Shown here one piece after another: positions 51,767-61,493 of a DNA stretch of 64,000 nt. The position numbers and the translations under genes were made by a program. The notes beneath the pieces are model-generated. The model searched no databases and had not been told where the DNA came from. It saw only the letters and a program-made list of their open reading frames with translations. Location of the stretch: assembly GCA_030064755.1 (NCBI GenBank), contig JASJEH010000002.1, forward strand, positions 1-64,000, in the 5' to 3' direction. Within the stretch, counting starts at the first letter, position 1. Each line of letters starts with the position of its first letter. Source of the DNA: Methyloceanibacter sp. GTDB taxonomy: Bacteria > Pseudomonadota > Alphaproteobacteria > Rhizobiales > Methyloligellaceae.

Positions 51767-51854
51767 CTGCCCCGTGCCGAACTTGAATGCTCCGACTGAT
51801 GACCGCGCCCCTAGTGACAGAGCCACCTTTCGCTAAGGATACACCTTTCGGGCG

Positions 51855-54800
51855 CTAGCGAGAGGGCTTTGCCGTTGCCGATGCAAGCCGCAACTTCCAA
51901 TCCTCAAGAAGTGTGCCGTCCAGATTGAGATGGCTCGCAATATGGTAGAGGCGCTGCGTCGCCGGCATGTGGGGCGCGGCCTCAAAGCGTTGGCGCAACC
52001 AATAAGGCGGAATGGCTTGGTAATAGAGCGTCGCACGAGCGCTCACCTTTTCCATTCTCGTGCCCTCAGGCAGCGTTATCTCGTAGCGCACGCGATCCCG
52101 ACCCTTGCCGTCGGTATAGTCTGTATCTCGTATGGCGTCGTACCCAGGATGGGTCGCTTCGATATAGTACTTGAGCTCGGGATACCGGTCAGGGAATGGG
52201 CCACGCAGTTGCCAGCCTAGCGGCAACAGCCGATTGTCCTTTACGTGCTTGTGTCGGCGAATGAAGCTCGTCGTGAAATCGCCCTGTACGTCTTGAATCA
52301 GCTCCTCGTAAATTTGGACTTGATCCTCTCGCGTAATCACTTCGTGATGTGGCTGGTACTGCTCCTTGCCGTCCGCATCACGCACGAAAAACTCCGTCGG
52401 CAAGACACGGCCGTCGCTATCGACGAGTGCGCCTACAGAATTTGTTTTGCCCGAGCTCCACAGCGTGCGCTCGCCGTCCTCTCCCTCCTCGACGACAAGC
52501 AGCTCCAAAAAGGCGCGCCGGAAGCCCACTCCACTTGGAAAGCGATGGCCGGCCTTGTTGGTGATGTCGACATCCACGTTGAGGCGATTATCGCCTGCGC
52601 TTTCTGCAGAGACGTCGAGGTCCACAGTGTTGTCGCGTGCCTGTTGGACATAACCGTCGAGGGCCTGAGCGAGTCCATTGGCGCCCGTCATGAAATCCTT
52701 CTTCCGAACGCCAAGTACGTCATTGAACTGCTCGAACATCATCAGGAGCGTGGCGTTTAGCCCCCGAAACTTGTGCCGGCTGATGCCCTCCTCACGGTAG
52801 CGAACGTTGATGCCGTCGGCCCCGACCAGATGATCGGCCTCGGGATGAGTGTGGTCCTGAATTGCCGCGAGCCGGCCTTGCACTTTCTCGACATGGACCT
52901 TGCCATCGGCGCTCGTGAAGCTCTCTGGCATGTGACAACTCTGACAGCTCCTCGCCTGTTCCGGGGTCTTGTTGTAGACCGGGTACTCGTCCTGATAGGC
53001 GCTATTGAGCCATTCGAGATAGGTCGCTTGTTCGATCGTATGCTTGTACGGGCGGAAGACCGGATCGTTCGGCAGATCATCGAGCATGGTGCGTTGATCC
53101 GGCGGGATCGGCTCGTCGACATTGGGCAAATTGACGACGTGGCATGAACCGCAAAGGCGCGAGCTCTTAATAAAAGGGTCGTGCTTTGGCGTCAGACCCA
53201 GGGCGTTCTTCATGGGTTGCGCGGCTATATCGTCGTCTTCCAGCGGACCGTAGATTTCGTCCGGTTCGCCGCGCGGCAAGCGCCCCGTAGTGACTTCCGT
53301 CAAATAGGCGCGCAACCGGTCCAAATCGTTCGATGCGAATCTTTCTGACTTGGAGCTGTGACACAGTGCGCAGCTGACCCCGTCGCGGCCGAGCGCGCCA
53401 TACTTGTAGTAAGGGTTGTCGCGGTCTTCCGCCTCTAGAAAGAGGTATTCCCGCTTGAACAACGGATCCAAGCTCAGGTTCTGCGCATCGTGCTCAAGCT
53501 GCCGTTGCCCCATGGGCGCATGGCAGCTGAAGCATAGATTCTGTAGACGCCGGACATACTTCGTCTTCTTCTCCGGGTCGGAAGAGAGTTGCTTTTCAAG
53601 CAGCGCAATCTCCGTGTCGAGCTGAGCGTGGAAGATCGGATCGCGGCCCGCTAGTCCCATCGGCGACCACCGCCATTCGCCATAGTGAGACAAATTGTAT
53701 CCATCGCCATACTGATCGCTCATCGGAATAAACAGATTGGGGCCCGACAAGCCCTGACTGTTCAGACCCGCATGGCAACTCATGCATTGGTCCGAGCTGA
53801 TGAAACCAGGCGCGCCTTTTCCAGGCGCCACCACGCGATCACCTACCTCCGACGGAAGGACTTCAATAGGGCCAACATTCGCTATGCGGTCTGGCGAGAA
53901 CAGCGCAACAAAGTCGGGATTGGGCGATCCGAGACGAGACGGCATCTTACCCGAGCCCGTATGGCCGGGCCCCGACATCGTGTGGGAAGCTCCTTGCGTG
54001 TTCTTGAGTGCATGCGCGTGGTGCGGTGTCATTGCGTTCTCACGCCAGGAATCGTCGACCCGATAGCGAATCGGCTCTCCAGGAAGGCCTTTGATGTTCC
54101 GCGTTGTCGAGAATGTCGATTGCTGCTCGGCCGAGGCATGACAGCGGACGCAGTACTGCCCGAAGCCAGCGGCCGGATAACTCAGGTGAGGCGAGACATC
54201 CGTCTCCGCCTCGTGACCGGGTCGATTGATCTCGGCCCAATACCAGCCGTCTTTCGCGCCGGCGGCGTCCCGCACCATGACAGTCCAGTGACGCAGCGCT
54301 GCAACAACCTCTTTCTCGTCAAGCCCCTCGTAACGCGCTGCAGGTGGCTTGAACATCTCCTTGACGATGATGGCACCGTCTTTCATCGGGGCCTTGCGGT
54401 CGCTAATGATCCACTCTATCGCCGCGGGAGAGTAGTAGACGCGAACCGCCGGATGCGTGCCGTAGTACACGCCATCAATGTATGGGCCCGTATCGCGCAC
54501 AAGGCTTCCGGCCATCCCCTTGTCCACACACCATCCCAGTTCCACATAGCGCCGATCGGCCAGGAAGGTCGTGAGCTGCGCCTGATAACCTTCCGGCGAT
54601 TGCGTTGTCGGCAGCGGCAAGTCGGCCGGTTTTGCGTCTGCGCAATGGTCGGGCATGCGGCCCGACTGAACCTCTGACGCATGCACGGCCGGTCCGGCAG
54701 CCATCAGAATACTTGTCGTCAAGACGGCACAAACGACGGCAAGCGCGTCGAAGCGTCTGCTCGGTGCCTTTGCGGGACCGCAGCCGTGACCAATGTGCAT

Positions 54801-54863
54801 GAAACCCGGCGTCTCGCCCATGACCGTCGCTGTGTCCAGAAGCCTCCGACAAGAAATTGTCAT
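51855..54863 (-). CDS. Multiheme c-type cytochrome (six CXXCH) with cytochrome P460-like N-terminal domain
   Basis: CXXCH at CVRCH, CMSCH, CFSCH, CALCH, CGSCH, CQSCH; N-terminal P460-like block (GVYYGTHPAVRVYYSPAAIEWI..GAIIVKEMF..DGWYWAEI..CVRCH). Confidence 0.75.
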   Translation of the reverse strand: MTISCRRLLDTATVMGETPGFMHIGHGCGPAKAPSRRFDALAVVCAVLTTSILMAAGPAVHASEVQSGRMPDHCADAKPADLPLPTTQSPEGYQAQLTTFLADRRYVELGWCVDKGMAGSLVRDTGPYIDGVYYGTHPAVRVYYSPAAIEWIISDRKAPMKDGAIIVKEMFKPPAARYEGLDEKEVVAALRHWTVMVRDAAGAKDGWYWAEINRPGHEAETDVSPHLSYPAAGFGQYCVRCHASAEQQSTFSTTRNIKGLPGEPIRYRVDDSWRENAMTPHHAHALKNTQGASHTMSGPGHTGSGKMPSRLGSPNPDFVALFSPDRIANVGPIEVLPSEVGDRVVAPGKGAPGFISSDQCMSCHAGLNSQGLSGPNLFIPMSDQYGDGYNLSHYGEWRWSPMGLAGRDPIFHAQLDTEIALLEKQLSSDPEKKTKYVRRLQNLCFSCHAPMGQRQLEHDAQNLSLDPLFKREYLFLEAEDRDNPYYKYGALGRDGVSCALCHSSKSERFASNDLDRLRAYLTEVTTGRLPRGEPDEIYGPLEDDDIAAQPMKNALGLTPKHDPFIKSSRLCGSCHVVNLPNVDEPIPPDQRTMLDDLPNDPVFRPYKHTIEQATYLEWLNSAYQDEYPVYNKTPEQARSCQSCHMPESFTSADGKVHVEKVQGRLAAIQDHTHPEADHLVGADGINVRYREEGISRHKFRGLNATLLMMFEQFNDVLGVRKKDFMTGANGLAQALDGYVQQARDNTVDLDVSAESAGDNRLNVDVDITNKAGHRFPSGVGFRRAFLELLVVEEGEDGERTLWSSGKTNSVGALVDSDGRVLPTEFFVRDADGKEQYQPHHEVITREDQVQIYEELIQDVQGDFTTSFIRRHKHVKDNRLLPLGWQLRGPFPDRYPELKYYIEATHPGYDAIRDTDYTDGKGRDRVRYEITLPEGTRMEKVSARATLYYQAIPPYWLRQRFEAAPHMPATQRLYHIASHLNLDGTLLEDWKLRLASATAKPSR

Positions 54864-55002
54864 GGCCTCCTGGAATGCTCGTTCACCCTACCCGATACGA
54901 TCATTCGGCATCCTGGATGACAGTCAAGTCCAAGCCCCTATTTTCATTCCCCACTGCCCTATTGTAGCCTGTGGCCCAAGAGCAGCATCTGACCCGAAGC
55001 AT

Positions 55003-57420
55003 ATGGCGACTGCCAAAAAAAAGAGAGCGACAACCGCCCGCAAACGGCCGTCCAAGCCTAGACGCCGGGCGACTCCAGCAGCCGCGGCGGCCCCCGCCGA
55101 CGCCGCTCCACAGCGACGCTTGCTGGAGCACCCGCTCGTCAGTCCCGTTCTTTGGACGGTTATCGCCGGCGCCCTCGCTATTGTCTGGACTCAAGGCGAG
55201 GGGCTTTATCGAGACTTCAGAGATCACTTCTTTTGGACGCCCGCGCCTTTTACGGGGGAAAGCCTAGGCATTCTCCTGGCGCGTCTGGATAACGATCCGA
55301 GTAATGAGTATTCCTCCCGCGTCCGTTCGGCGCTGGAACACCAGTTCCCGGTTGGCGCTGACGGAAATGCCAGCGTCAAGGTCAATCTTTATCCTGAAAC
55401 GCTCGCACTTCCCGAATACGGAGATCTGTACAAGAATATTGCAAACGCCAACGCCGAAGGCCGGGAATGGCTCAAGGAGCAGAGAGCCGATCTGCTGATT
55501 TGGGGCAAGGCGCTACCCCAAGACAAAGAGCTGGAGCTCCGTATCATCACGCCTGAACCGCAGGTCGAGTTGGGCACCGAACTCCCCAAGACGTACTCAG
55601 TCAGAATCCCGACTGAGTTCTCGGATCAGATCGCCGCCGCACTTGCTGGCATGGTTGCAGGAGCGGGCGCCAATGCCTGGAATCAACGTGGAGGGTATCT
55701 GTCTCCAGCGCGTGCGCAGGAGCTTGCCGGTTGGCTTACACGACTCTCGAACCTGCGAGGCGAACTCCCGGCGACGCTGGGCAATCGGACGCGCACCGAG
55801 ATCGAAGCGAGAATCGATACAGCGATCGCGCAGATCGGTTCCGCGCTTGCCGCCGACGGGAGCAGCGAGATCGCCTATCAGGCAATGAGTATCGTGTTCG
55901 CCCCGAGAGGAACGGAGTCCGACGGCGGTATTCTGACTTCGGAACCACTCCTCACCGCCGAACTCCTGGCCGACATCGTCTCTCAGTTCACCGATATCTC
56001 CGGACAGGTCAGTCCGGAACAAGCCGCACCGATACTGGCTCAGGCCCAAATGGTTTCGGAGTCATTCGCGCAGCGGCACGAGGAAGGCAAGCTAAACGAT
56101 ACGGAGTATGCCTATCTTTCCGGCCTCATGCTCAGTTTGAAAGGCAGGTTGGAGATACTTGTCGGGGACTTCGACGCCGCGCGCGACGATCTAAGCCAGG
56201 CTGAAAGCAAACTTGAGGACGTGCTCGCCAAGGTACCCGCTGAACAGGACGCCTTGTCGAATGCACGCATACAAGGCCATCTGGGGACAACACAGCTCGC
56301 GCTCGCCCTGCTTGCCGACGCCGACAACGCCCCAGCGCTGCTGGATGCAAGCATCGCGAGCCTCAAGGGCGCATTGAAGAATGTTTCGTCCGAGACCGCG
56401 CCCCGAGATGCCGTCCGGCTCAACCGCCGGCTTGCAGCGGCTGAGCTGAATCGCATGACCTGGTTTCTTGACGTCGAGGCCTTGGAGCGCAGCATTGGGT
56501 ACTACAGCGACGCCCTGCCTCTGCTCGTGGCCAATCAGCGCCGAGTAGTGCAGAGCAGGACAGCTCGCGATCTCTCTGCTCTTCTTACCCTAGATGCTCT
56601 GTACAGTGCAGGTCTTCCAAGCGCTCGGAAGAGCCTCGACCTCCTGGACGAGCTGAAGGGTCAGGTCCGCGGTCAAGACTTGGTAACAGATCCTTGCGCG
56701 TCACTTGAGGGCGACCAACGCGGCCACTGCATCGATCAACGCAAGATGATGGCGTTAGAAGATGCTGCTGCGCTTGAGCAGAGCTTCTGCCTGGCTCATT
56801 TCGCGGCCGGCTATAGGTTCGATGAGGATATGGAGACCCTCTCGAAGGGCGCGCGGGAGCACCTCACCAAGGGTCTCGACGCTTGCGAGACCTCAGCGAC
56901 AGGGATGCGGGAGCTGGACAATCTGGGTGGCTGGGTGGAGACGAGCCTCTTCACTGCCGATACGTTGAACCTACTTGGCGATAGGACAAAGGACCCCGCT
57001 CCTCTCAAAGAGGCCATAGCTCTGATGGAGGATGTGCAGAGCAAGATCGAGGGCATCGACGCCCCAGCTGTGCAGGGACAAGTCGCTCTGGCCAAGGCAA
57101 GCGCGATGCGAGACTTGGGCTACCTGAAGGGCGATCCAGGTCTCATCCAAGACGCCAAAAAGATTCAGCTCTCCGTTCGCTCCACTTATTCCGGCAAAGA
57201 CTACACGTTGCAGCGGAACTACGCAGACGGGCAGATCGCTTTGTCTCTGATCGACCTCGCCGAGCTCGAGAAGACAGACGAAGGTCTAGACGAAGCGATC
57301 ACGCTCTTGCGTGGCTTGCTGGATCGCTACGCCAAGGGTGGCGCCAAGCTCGCGGCAGCAGATGCCGCGCGGGAACTCAAGAAGGCTCGGGAACTCCAGG
57401 CCAAGTTAGCCGCCAACTAG
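55003..57420 (+). CDS. Large membrane-anchored protein with TPR-like helical repeats
   Basis: Basic N-terminus (MATAKKKRATTARKRPSKPRRR) then single TM (VLWTVIAGALAIVWTQ), long alpha-helical repeats. Confidence 0.6.
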   Translation: MATAKKKRATTARKRPSKPRRRATPAAAAAPADAAPQRRLLEHPLVSPVLWTVIAGALAIVWTQGEGLYRDFRDHFFWTPAPFTGESLGILLARLDNDPSNEYSSRVRSALEHQFPVGADGNASVKVNLYPETLALPEYGDLYKNIANANAEGREWLKEQRADLLIWGKALPQDKELELRIITPEPQVELGTELPKTYSVRIPTEFSDQIAAALAGMVAGAGANAWNQRGGYLSPARAQELAGWLTRLSNLRGELPATLGNRTRTEIEARIDTAIAQIGSALAADGSSEIAYQAMSIVFAPRGTESDGGILTSEPLLTAELLADIVSQFTDISGQVSPEQAAPILAQAQMVSESFAQRHEEGKLNDTEYAYLSGLMLSLKGRLEILVGDFDAARDDLSQAESKLEDVLAKVPAEQDALSNARIQGHLGTTQLALALLADADNAPALLDASIASLKGALKNVSSETAPRDAVRLNRRLAAAELNRMTWFLDVEALERSIGYYSDALPLLVANQRRVVQSRTARDLSALLTLDALYSAGLPSARKSLDLLDELKGQVRGQDLVTDPCASLEGDQRGHCIDQRKMMALEDAAALEQSFCLAHFAAGYRFDEDMETLSKGAREHLTKGLDACETSATGMRELDNLGGWVETSLFTADTLNLLGDRTKDPAPLKEAIALMEDVQSKIEGIDAPAVQGQVALAKASAMRDLGYLKGDPGLIQDAKKIQLSVRSTYSGKDYTLQRNYADGQIALSLIDLAELEKTDEGLDEAITLLRGLLDRYAKGGAKLAAADAARELKKARELQAKLAAN

Positions 57421-57458
57421 CACCTCAAGTCGCAGCCAGCCGCGATTTCGACGCAAGC

Positions 57459-57487
57459 GCTCGAATAGGGGATTCACCCTATCGAGC
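57459..57487. terminator. Strong hairpin downstream of the TPR-like gene
   Basis: GCTCGAATAGGG-GATTCA-CCCTATCGAGC (11-bp stem with one bulged A). Confidence 0.45.
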
Positions 57488-57586
57488 CTGCCTCGCCATC
57501 TCTTTACCATCCATCATGAGAAACGGTTGGACCCCGTAGCGATTGAGACAGGCCGCGGGAACATGCTCTCGAAGAGGAGATTGGCA

Positions 57587-58012
57587 ATGAGGCTTTGGAT
57601 AGGCGCTGTTGTTGCCGTGGCGATAGCCACGACGCTCATGGTTGGCGCCGCTATGGGACACGATTCGAGAATGTTCGTGCCTGCACGGCCGGATCCCGGC
57701 AGCCCGCGATGCGTCTCGGGCAGCGTCTACGGCTATACGCTGGAAGTATGCAATGGGAGCTACTCGGTCAGCGGCCAGAACATGACATGTCATGGACCGC
57801 TAAGTTACATCGGCGATCGCGACGTGACCGTCACGCTCCATCGCGGGCAGTGCGGCCGGCGCGGAGACTGGTACGCCGACGTTATCCAGTGCGATGGAGC
57901 ACGCGAAGCGAGAAGCAAGGCAGCCCGCTTGATTGGTGCACGGTGCACCTACTTGCCGAATGCCGACGGTCGTGCGGCGGGATTCGCAAGCACCCGCGTG
58001 GTCTTCCGCTAG
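57587..58012 (+). CDS. Exported cysteine-containing hypothetical protein
   Basis: Signal peptide MRLWIGAVVAVAIATTLMVGAAMG; Cys residues; RBS GAGGAG. Confidence 0.55.
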   Translation: MRLWIGAVVAVAIATTLMVGAAMGHDSRMFVPARPDPGSPRCVSGSVYGYTLEVCNGSYSVSGQNMTCHGPLSYIGDRDVTVTLHRGQCGRRGDWYADVIQCDGAREARSKAARLIGARCTYLPNADGRAAGFASTRVVFR

Positions 58013-58101
58013 GACGATGCGAGACGCTCATGACATCACACACCGCCGCTAAAGGCATTGAGCGCGCGGGCACGCCGTCGACCTCCAAGGCCATGACGGG
58101 C

Positions 58102-58755
58102 TCAGAGTTGGTCGGACCCTTCCAGGAGACCTTCGCGAAGGGCATAACTCAACAACTCCGCCACGGAGTGAACATCGAGCTTGCGCATAAGGTTGGTGCG
58201 ATGGTTGTCGACGGTTTTCAAACTCACGCCCAAGCGGCTAGCAATTTCTTTGTTCTGCAAACCCGTCGCGACCAGGCTGAGAATCTGCCGTTCGCGCGCG
58301 GTCAGCGTGCTCGCCGGTGTACCCTCCTCCAGCAACGCGACGATCTCGGGCGCAATCACTTTCGCGCCACTCAGGATCACGGGAACGCTCTCTCGCAGCT
58401 TGTCGGGATCACCCCGTTTCGCGAACAGGCCGTCCACGCCCGCGGTGACCAGCTCACTCAGAAGGCCGAGCGACGTCAGACCCGTAAACACGATGATCCG
58501 CGTGTCGGGACTCCAGCGCCTAACCTCTTCGTAAATCTCGAGGCCTTGCGCGTAGGGCATCGCCATGTCCAAGGTCAGCAGACCAGGCTTATGCTGACGC
58601 ACCAGGCTAATCGCCTCAAGGCCATCCTGTGCTTCGGCAACGATGGAAACACCATCTACCGACGCAAGGATTTGCTTTATGCCGTCGCGTAGCAATTTAT
58701 GGTCGTCCGCAACGATCGCTGTCGCGCTGATCTCCGGTAAACCGTCATGACCCAT
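58102..58755 (-). CDS. LuxR-type response regulator
   Basis: IVADDHKLLRDGIKQIL, LLTLDMAMP, HTH LTARERQILSLVATGLQNKEIASRLGVSLKTVDNHR. Confidence 0.9.
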   Translation of the reverse strand: MGHDGLPEISATAIVADDHKLLRDGIKQILASVDGVSIVAEAQDGLEAISLVRQHKPGLLTLDMAMPYAQGLEIYEEVRRWSPDTRIIVFTGLTSLGLLSELVTAGVDGLFAKRGDPDKLRESVPVILSGAKVIAPEIVALLEEGTPASTLTARERQILSLVATGLQNKEIASRLGVSLKTVDNHRTNLMRKLDVHSVAELLSYALREGLLEGSDQL

Positions 58756-60840
58756 TCAGACATCCCCCGCTCGACGCGCCGGCCGTCAGCAAACACACAA
58801 GACCAATATCGTTACAGGCATTGGGTCTGGCGAAACTGTCTCGTTTTGTTAGCAGTGCTTCTGGGGGCGGTTCAAGCATGGGGCGCCTCTTCTACGCCCC
58901 TCCAGTTACAGCACAGGAATTTTCACAGTGATTTGGCGCCGCATATCCGTTACCTGATTGACGAGGATTGGGCGCTAAGCGCCGAGCAGGCCCTCAAGCT
59001 TGTTCCAACGGACGACTTCAAACCCGTGGAGACGTCCATCGTCGATTTCGGCTTCACCAAGGCCCGATTCTGGTTGTGGGCAGAGGTGCAAAACGCCTCG
59101 CGCGCGCCGGGCGCGTGGAACCTCGTGCTTAGTAATCCGCTTTCGGACACGCTCTCGGTCTACCTCGTCCCGATGACTGGCGAGAGGTTCGGCAAGCCCG
59201 TCGAGATACTCTCGCATAGAGCTGGAGAGGCATTCGCGGCCCGTGCGCTTGCTTACCGGAACTATGTTGCAACGTTCCGGCTCGCCCCAAACGAGCGCGC
59301 CGGGTTGCTGATCACCTACTCGTCCAAGGCCGCCACCCAGCAGCTCGTCTATGTGGAAAGCCCGGATTACTTCTTCGCACAGGTCAACCAAGAAGACATG
59401 CACAACTTCTTGGTTCTGGGTGTCCTGCTGGGTATGACCCTGGTCAGCGTCATTTATCTCACGGCCCTGCGGTCGCGGGCGGCGCTGTACTATGGCATCT
59501 ATATATGTGCGGCAGCCCTCTACCTTTTCCAGACCGACGGCTACGGCTTCCAGTTCTTGTGGCCGAATTGGCCGCAGTGGAACGCCATGGCGGTGATTCC
59601 GATTGGCGCCGTATGGGCCGCTTCCGGGCTACAGTTCGCCCGCTCGTTCGTGGATGCACCGAAGAACCATCCGACGCTCAACTGGCTGTTCATTGCCGGA
59701 TTGATCGCTTCGGGGTTGATGTTCATCACGTCCTTCTGGCTATTCGAAACACCCTGGTTCAAATTCGTCGCGCTCGTGCTCGCGGTTTACTGCACGTCGC
59801 TCTACGTTGCCGCAGGTATCGCCGCCGTCCGGCGCGGCCAGGCAGGCGGGCGGTTTTTCTTTGCCGGCTCATTGATCGTTGTCGCGCCGATCTTGTTCGG
59901 GCTGACCAGCTACGCGCTGCCCGGCCAGTTTTCGCAAGACCTGATCGGCCACGGCGCACGCTACGCGCTGGGGTTGGAAGGTATCGCCTTCGCTCTTGCC
60001 ATCTTCGCGAACCTGCTCGGCATCCGCCGCGAGCGGGACGAGGCTATGCGCCGCGAGATCGTGGAAACGAAGGAGAAGCTTGCTGCCATCGAGGCGTTGC
60101 AAGACGCGAAGGAGAAACACTCCCGCGCCGTGCAGCTTGCCGAACGACGGCGCGATCAACTCGCGACGACGGCGCACGATATTCAACAACCCCTCGCCTC
60201 TCTGCGCATGGCTATGCAGCAGGTGAAGAATTTGGAGGGTCTTGATCAGGAGAAGATTGCAGGCAGCCTGTCTTACCTCGATCAGCTGATCGATCGGAAC
60301 CTTCAGCAAACCCGGCCTACGGCAAGCGACCATGGCGAGATGGACGACCATCACGCCAGCTTCGCAACCCTGTCCCAACACAAGCCGCCGGCGGAGGACT
60401 TCCCGGTTTCTGTCGTCCTCAACAATGTGGCCCGTATGTTCGAGGCAGAGGCGCACGCGAAAGGCTTAGGTTTCAGAGCGGTGCCCAGTAGTCGACAGGT
60501 GACGGCCGATCCTATTGGGCTTATGCGGATCGTCAGCAACCTCGTCTCGAATGCAGTGAAGTACACGAAGACCGGACGCATCCTGCTCGGCTGCCGCAGC
60601 GCTGGCAATCACGTGCTGATCGAGGTTCACGATACGGGACCGGGTATGACGCAAGAAGAAGTCGACCGCGTCCTCAAGCCTTACGAGAAGGGTGAGACCG
60701 GCGGCACGGGGCTCGGTCTTGCCGTCGTCTCACGGCTTGCACGCGAACAAGGCTTCGTTTTCGACGTGACATCGACGCCAGGGCAAGGCTCCGTGTTCAA
60801 CGTTGCCGTGCCGATGGCCAAACAAGCGCGTGGTGTTTAA
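58747..60840 (+). CDS. 7TMR-DISM-type sensor histidine kinase
   Basis: Extracellular sensory block, 7 TM helices, HDIQQPLASLRMAMQQ H-box, HATPase GPGMTQEEVDRVLKPYEKGETGGTGLGLAVV. Confidence 0.88.
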   Translation: MTHSDIPRSTRRPSANTQDQYRYRHWVWRNCLVLLAVLLGAVQAWGASSTPLQLQHRNFHSDLAPHIRYLIDEDWALSAEQALKLVPTDDFKPVETSIVDFGFTKARFWLWAEVQNASRAPGAWNLVLSNPLSDTLSVYLVPMTGERFGKPVEILSHRAGEAFAARALAYRNYVATFRLAPNERAGLLITYSSKAATQQLVYVESPDYFFAQVNQEDMHNFLVLGVLLGMTLVSVIYLTALRSRAALYYGIYICAAALYLFQTDGYGFQFLWPNWPQWNAMAVIPIGAVWAASGLQFARSFVDAPKNHPTLNWLFIAGLIASGLMFITSFWLFETPWFKFVALVLAVYCTSLYVAAGIAAVRRGQAGGRFFFAGSLIVVAPILFGLTSYALPGQFSQDLIGHGARYALGLEGIAFALAIFANLLGIRRERDEAMRREIVETKEKLAAIEALQDAKEKHSRAVQLAERRRDQLATTAHDIQQPLASLRMAMQQVKNLEGLDQEKIAGSLSYLDQLIDRNLQQTRPTASDHGEMDDHHASFATLSQHKPPAEDFPVSVVLNNVARMFEAEAHAKGLGFRAVPSSRQVTADPIGLMRIVSNLVSNAVKYTKTGRILLGCRSAGNHVLIEVHDTGPGMTQEEVDRVLKPYEKGETGGTGLGLAVVSRLAREQGFVFDVTSTPGQGSVFNVAVPMAKQARGV

Positions 60841-60894
60841 GGAACTCATTCGCGATTGGCGAGAAGAAACCCTTCAGCTAGGACAGATTCCATT

Positions 60895-61395
60895 ATGACT
60901 GACGACTCCTCCTTCAAGAGCACCTGCGATCTCTACGATGAGTTTTTGGATGAGGTTCGCGTGCCGGAGCCCGTGTTCGACGACTTCGGCGGACGGATTC
61001 GTTTTCGCGGGGTGGCCGAGACGGTCAAGTGCTTCGAGGACAACTCGCGGATTAAGGATCTGGTTGCGACGGACGGACGCGGCAAGGTTCTCGTTGTCGA
61101 TGCAGGGGGCAGCGTCCGTTGCGCCGTCTTGGGCGATCTCGTCGCTGGCGAAGCCCTCAAGAACGGTTGGGAGGGAATCGTGGTCTATGGCTGCGTGCGC
61201 GACAGCGCGGCTTTGGCAGAGCTCGACATTGGCATCAAGGCCCTCGGCCTCAACCCACGAAAGTCCGTCCGTCGGGGCGAAGGTAGCACAGGTCTTCGAA
61301 TAGGCTTTGCGGGAATCCATGTTGACCCTGGCGACGTTATCGTTGCGGATGAAGACGGCATGATTGTCCTGTCGGCAGACCAAGCGAGTAGCTAG
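60895..61395 (+). CDS. RraA family protein (ribonuclease E activity regulator-like)
   Basis: STCDLYDEFLDEVRVPEPVFDDFGGRIRFRG, GWEGIVVYGCVRDSAALAELDIGIKALGLNPRKS. Confidence 0.9.
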   Translation: MTDDSSFKSTCDLYDEFLDEVRVPEPVFDDFGGRIRFRGVAETVKCFEDNSRIKDLVATDGRGKVLVVDAGGSVRCAVLGDLVAGEALKNGWEGIVVYGCVRDSAALAELDIGIKALGLNPRKSVRRGEGSTGLRIGFAGIHVDPGDVIVADEDGMIVLSADQASS

Positions 61396-61493
61396 CCAAC
61401 CAGTCCCTGGTGTGCATTGCTCCGGCAACCATTGTCCAAGCCAGCCGACCCACGGCATGCAGCATGTGCTTCTGATACGAAACGAAGAAGAGC

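Noticed and set aside
53685-54677. 330-aa plus-strand ORF opposite the multiheme cytochrome
   Set aside because: Antisense to conserved CXXCH-containing coding sequence; Arg/His-rich composition typical of shadow ORFs
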